Positions 5,304-6,344 of a stretch of 6,344 bases of DNA are shown one piece after another. The translations under genes and the position numbers were made by a program. The DNA lies in NCBI GenBank assembly GCA_003022905.1, contig PXSE01000089.1, positions 1 to 6,344 on the forward strand, written 5' to 3'. The notes below the pieces were generated by a model. It saw only the letters and a list, made by a program, of their open reading frames with translations, made no database searches and had not been told where the DNA came from. How positions within the stretch are numbered: position 1 is the stretch's first letter; every line of letters starts with the position of its first letter. Origin of the DNA: Halobacteriales archaeon QS_9_68_42 (GTDB taxonomy: Archaea; Halobacteriota; Halobacteria; Halobacteriales; Haloarculaceae).

Positions 5304-5332
5304 GCGACGAGTGAGCGGAGCGAACGAGTCGC
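5304..5332. repeat. Stem-loop e: GCGAC/GTCGC
   Basis: 5-bp outer stem enclosing purine-rich GAGTGAGCGGAGCGAACGA. Its reverse complement resembles stem-loop b in layout, which supports a large imperfect palindrome around 5254-5260. A smaller CCGCG/CGCGG pair (5275-5279, 5293-5297) precedes it. Confidence 0.5.
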
Positions 5333-5339
5333 CGTAGCG

Positions 5340-5380
5340 CGCACGGACCACGAGGGGCCAAAGGTCCCTCGGGCCGTGCG
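5340..5380. repeat. Stem-loop f: long two-level hairpin
   Basis: Outer CGCACGG/CCGTGCG (5340-5346, 5374-5380), an ACCA/GG internal loop, and an inner 9-bp stem (5351-5359 with 5363-5371, one G-U pair) closed by AAA. Sixteen base pairs in 41 nt: the strongest fold in the window. Confidence 0.75.
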
Positions 5381-5381
5381 A

Positions 5382-5402
5382 ACGGGCGGCAAGGCCGCCC
5401 GT
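5382..5402. repeat. Stem-loop g: ACGGGCGGC-AAG-GCCGCCCGT
   Basis: Perfect 9-bp stem with a 3-nt loop, starting two bases after stem-loop f ends, so the two could stack. Confidence 0.75.
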
Positions 5403-5410
5403 AAGCAGAT

Positions 5411-5428
5411 GAAGCGAGCGAAGCGAGC
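5411..5428. repeat. Tandem 9-bp repeat GAAGCGAGC
   Basis: Two exact head-to-tail copies (5411-5419, 5420-5428) in a purine-rich stretch between stem-loop g and the T6 run. Confidence 0.7.
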
Positions 5429-5445
5429 GGAAGGAGTACGCGCTA

Positions 5446-5451
5446 TTTTTT
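5446..5451 (+). terminator. T6 run after stem-loops f and g
   Basis: TTTTTT on the plus strand, 44 nt after stem-loop g, in GC-rich surroundings. It could end a plus-strand RNA begun at the TATATTT island; no gene otherwise needs it. Confidence 0.4.
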
Positions 5452-5497
5452 CCCAAGCGTTTGCCGCGGGCGACAGCCGGAGGCCGCCGCCGCATGT

Positions 5498-5518
5498 CGT
5501 TGCGGTGAAGCCGCAACG
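5498..5518. repeat. Stem-loop i: CGTTGCGG-TGAAG-CCGCAACG
   Basis: Perfect 8-bp stem with a 5-nt loop, six bases from stem-loop j. On the minus strand both lie just past the M42 stop and its T6 run. Confidence 0.75.
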
Positions 5519-5523
5519 CGCAA

Positions 5524-5542
5524 GGCGCGGCAGGGCCGCGCC
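5524..5542. repeat. Stem-loop j: GGCGCGGC-AGG-GCCGCGCC
   Basis: Perfect 8-bp all-GC stem with a 3-nt loop, between stem-loop i and the A6 run at 5551. It may protect or define the 3' end of the M42 mRNA. Confidence 0.75.
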
Positions 5543-5550
5543 GAGCGTGT

Positions 5551-5556
5551 AAAAAA
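5551..5556 (-). terminator. T6 terminator of the M42 peptidase gene
   Basis: TTTTTT on the minus strand, beginning six bases after the M42 TGA (5562-5564), followed by stem-loops j and i. A U-rich stretch right after the stop is the usual archaeal terminator signal. Confidence 0.6.
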
Positions 5557-5561
5557 TGTTT

Positions 5562-6344
5562 TCAGAGTGTGTAGTCGTGGGTGCCGTCTTCGGTGTCGAG
5601 AAAGCCGACGAGCAGGTCGACCGTGGCTGCGACGTCGTCGCCGTGGACGCTCTCGGTCGGCGTGTGCAGGTACCGCGTCGGCACGGAGACGGCGCCGGCC
5701 GGGGTGGCTCCCGAGGTGCGCTGGAGGCCGCCGGTGTCGGTGCCGCCCGCCGGTAGCACCTCCATCTGGTGGTCGATGCCGTCGGACTCCGCCACCTCCC
5801 GAAGCCGTCGGTGCACCTTGTGGCTCGTGATGACGCTGGCGTCCTTCAGCTTGATACCGACGCCCTCGCCGAGCTCGGTGACCCGTTCGCCGGGTTCGAA
5901 GCCGGGCACGTCGTTGGCGACGGTGGTATCGACGGCCACCACGAGGTCGGGGTCGAGGTCGACGCCCAGCGCCTCGGCGCCCCGGAGGCCGACCTCCTCC
6001 TGTGTGGTCGCCGCGAAGTGGACGTTCACCGACGGCGACCCGAGCCGGCGGGCCGCCTCCAGCATCGCGAACACCGAAACGCGGTTGTCCAGCGCCTTGC
6101 CGGTGACGAACTCGCCGACCCGCTCGGTCGACTGGTCCATCGTGACCAGGTCGCCGACCGACACCCGTTCGTCGACCGCCTCGGCGTCGAGTCCCAGGTC
6201 GACGCGGACGTCCTCGACGTCGGGCGTCGCCTCGCGATCGGCCTCGTCGAGGGTGTGCGGCGGCACCGACCCGATGAGGCCCGGAACATCGCCGTCGGCG
6301 GCGTGGACGGTCACCCGCTGGGCACGGAGGATTCGCGGGTCCCA
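5562..6344 (-). CDS. M42 family metallo-aminopeptidase, C-terminal 260 residues (5' end outside window)
   Basis: This is a cytosolic metal-dependent aminopeptidase of family M42 (tetrahedral TET type, often misnamed endoglucanase), which trims peptides left by the proteasome. The frame is open to the window edge (WDPRILRAQRVTVHAADGDV), so the GTG at 6312-6314 is not taken as the start. Conserved residues seen: the bridging Asp in GKALDNRV (codon 6087-6089), the Glu-Glu pair in TTQEEVGLRGAE (5994-5999; one catalytic, one metal ligand), the Asp in VAVDTT (5928-5930), and the last His ligand in RYLHTPTE (5664-5666). The remaining N-terminal His ligand of the family lies outside. PGLIGSVPPHTL and VGDLV match the inserted beta-barrel domain that assembles TET dodecamers. 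The C terminus (LVGFLDTEDGTHDYTL) is of normal length. All visible active-site residues are present, so it should be functional if the rest is intact. Confidence 0.93.
   Translation of the reverse strand, partial: WDPRILRAQRVTVHAADGDVPGLIGSVPPHTLDEADREATPDVEDVRVDLGLDAEAVDERVSVGDLVTMDQSTERVGEFVTGKALDNRVSVFAMLEAARRLGSPSVNVHFAATTQEEVGLRGAEALGVDLDPDLVVAVDTTVANDVPGFEPGERVTELGEGVGIKLKDASVITSHKVHRRLREVAESDGIDHQMEVLPAGGTDTGGLQRTSGATPAGAVSVPTRYLHTPTESVHGDDVAATVDLLVGFLDTEDGTHDYTL

Larger units (their letters stand above)
5105..5545. repeat. Cluster of GC-rich stem-loops in a 514-bp non-coding region
   Basis: Between the M42 gene end and the halocyanin start lies DNA filled with short perfect stems with tiny loops, listed one by one below. 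Between them run connectors such as GGGAACCGC (5140-5148, inverted at 5294-5302) and GAGAACCGC (5207-5215), and purine-rich words such as GAGCGAA and GAAGCGAGC. Open frames here would encode Arg/Ala-rich basic peptides, opposite to haloarchaeal proteins, so I treat it as non-coding. Similar GC hairpin DNA is, to my memory, found between genes in other haloarchaea, but its role is not known to me. There is no regular repeat-spacer order, so it is not a CRISPR array. Confidence 0.75.

Noticed and set aside
5105..5545. CRISPR array
   Set aside because: Repeats are short and palindromic, differ from one another and have irregular spacing; no constant repeat of 25-37 bp and no cas genes.
5105..5545. 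Replication origin
   Set aside because: An AT island and repeats are present, but no orc1/cdc6 gene or recognisable ORB element is in the window.
5241..5552. Basic 103-residue plus-strand open frame inside the hairpin cluster
   Set aside because: Arg/Lys-rich composition is opposite to haloarchaeal proteins and the frame simply crosses stem-loops without stops because of the GC content.

Overview
The window is haloarchaeal chromosome (order Halobacteriales or a relative). The evidence is high GC with G/C third positions, strongly acidic proteins, a halocyanin with a Tat signal, several genes with a TATA-like box about 26-27 bp before the start codon (leaderless transcripts), and a secreted Asn-sequon-rich protein with a Glu/Asp tail. 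Genus cannot be told from this stretch.

Layout, left to right: the 3' end of glutamate synthase gltB (+, 1-558); an imperfect 85-bp inverted repeat starting at its stop codon; a spacer with short repeats; a secreted, probably N-glycosylated acidic protein (+, 926-1636); a convergent, broken thioredoxin-reductase-like FAD oxidoreductase (-, 1706-2463), frameshifted where the family's FAD-binding Gly-Asp/Gln segment should be; a divergent Get3/ArsA-type ATPase (+, 2548-3489); an SRPBCC-fold protein (+, 3551-4048); a convergent spacer with GC hairpins; a membrane-anchored halocyanin (-, 4307-5047); about 500 bp of non-coding DNA packed with GC-rich stem-loops; and the C-terminal part of an M42 aminopeptidase (-, 5562 to the edge).

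The genes do not form one pathway. They are mostly single transcription units: nitrogen assimilation (GltB), electron transfer (halocyanin), peptide breakdown (M42), targeting or metal-related ATPase (Get3/ArsA), and a small ligand-binding fold. Three units have a T4 run 26-28 nt after their stop, and M42 has T6 6 nt after its stop.

The least explained part is 5105-5545. It holds at least seven compact stem-loops with three- to five-base loops, short GAACCGC connectors, and an AT-rich TATATTT island lying at the axis of a larger imperfect palindrome. No convincing protein is encoded there. The 556-640 inverted repeat and the broken oxidoreductase are the other two points most worth checking.
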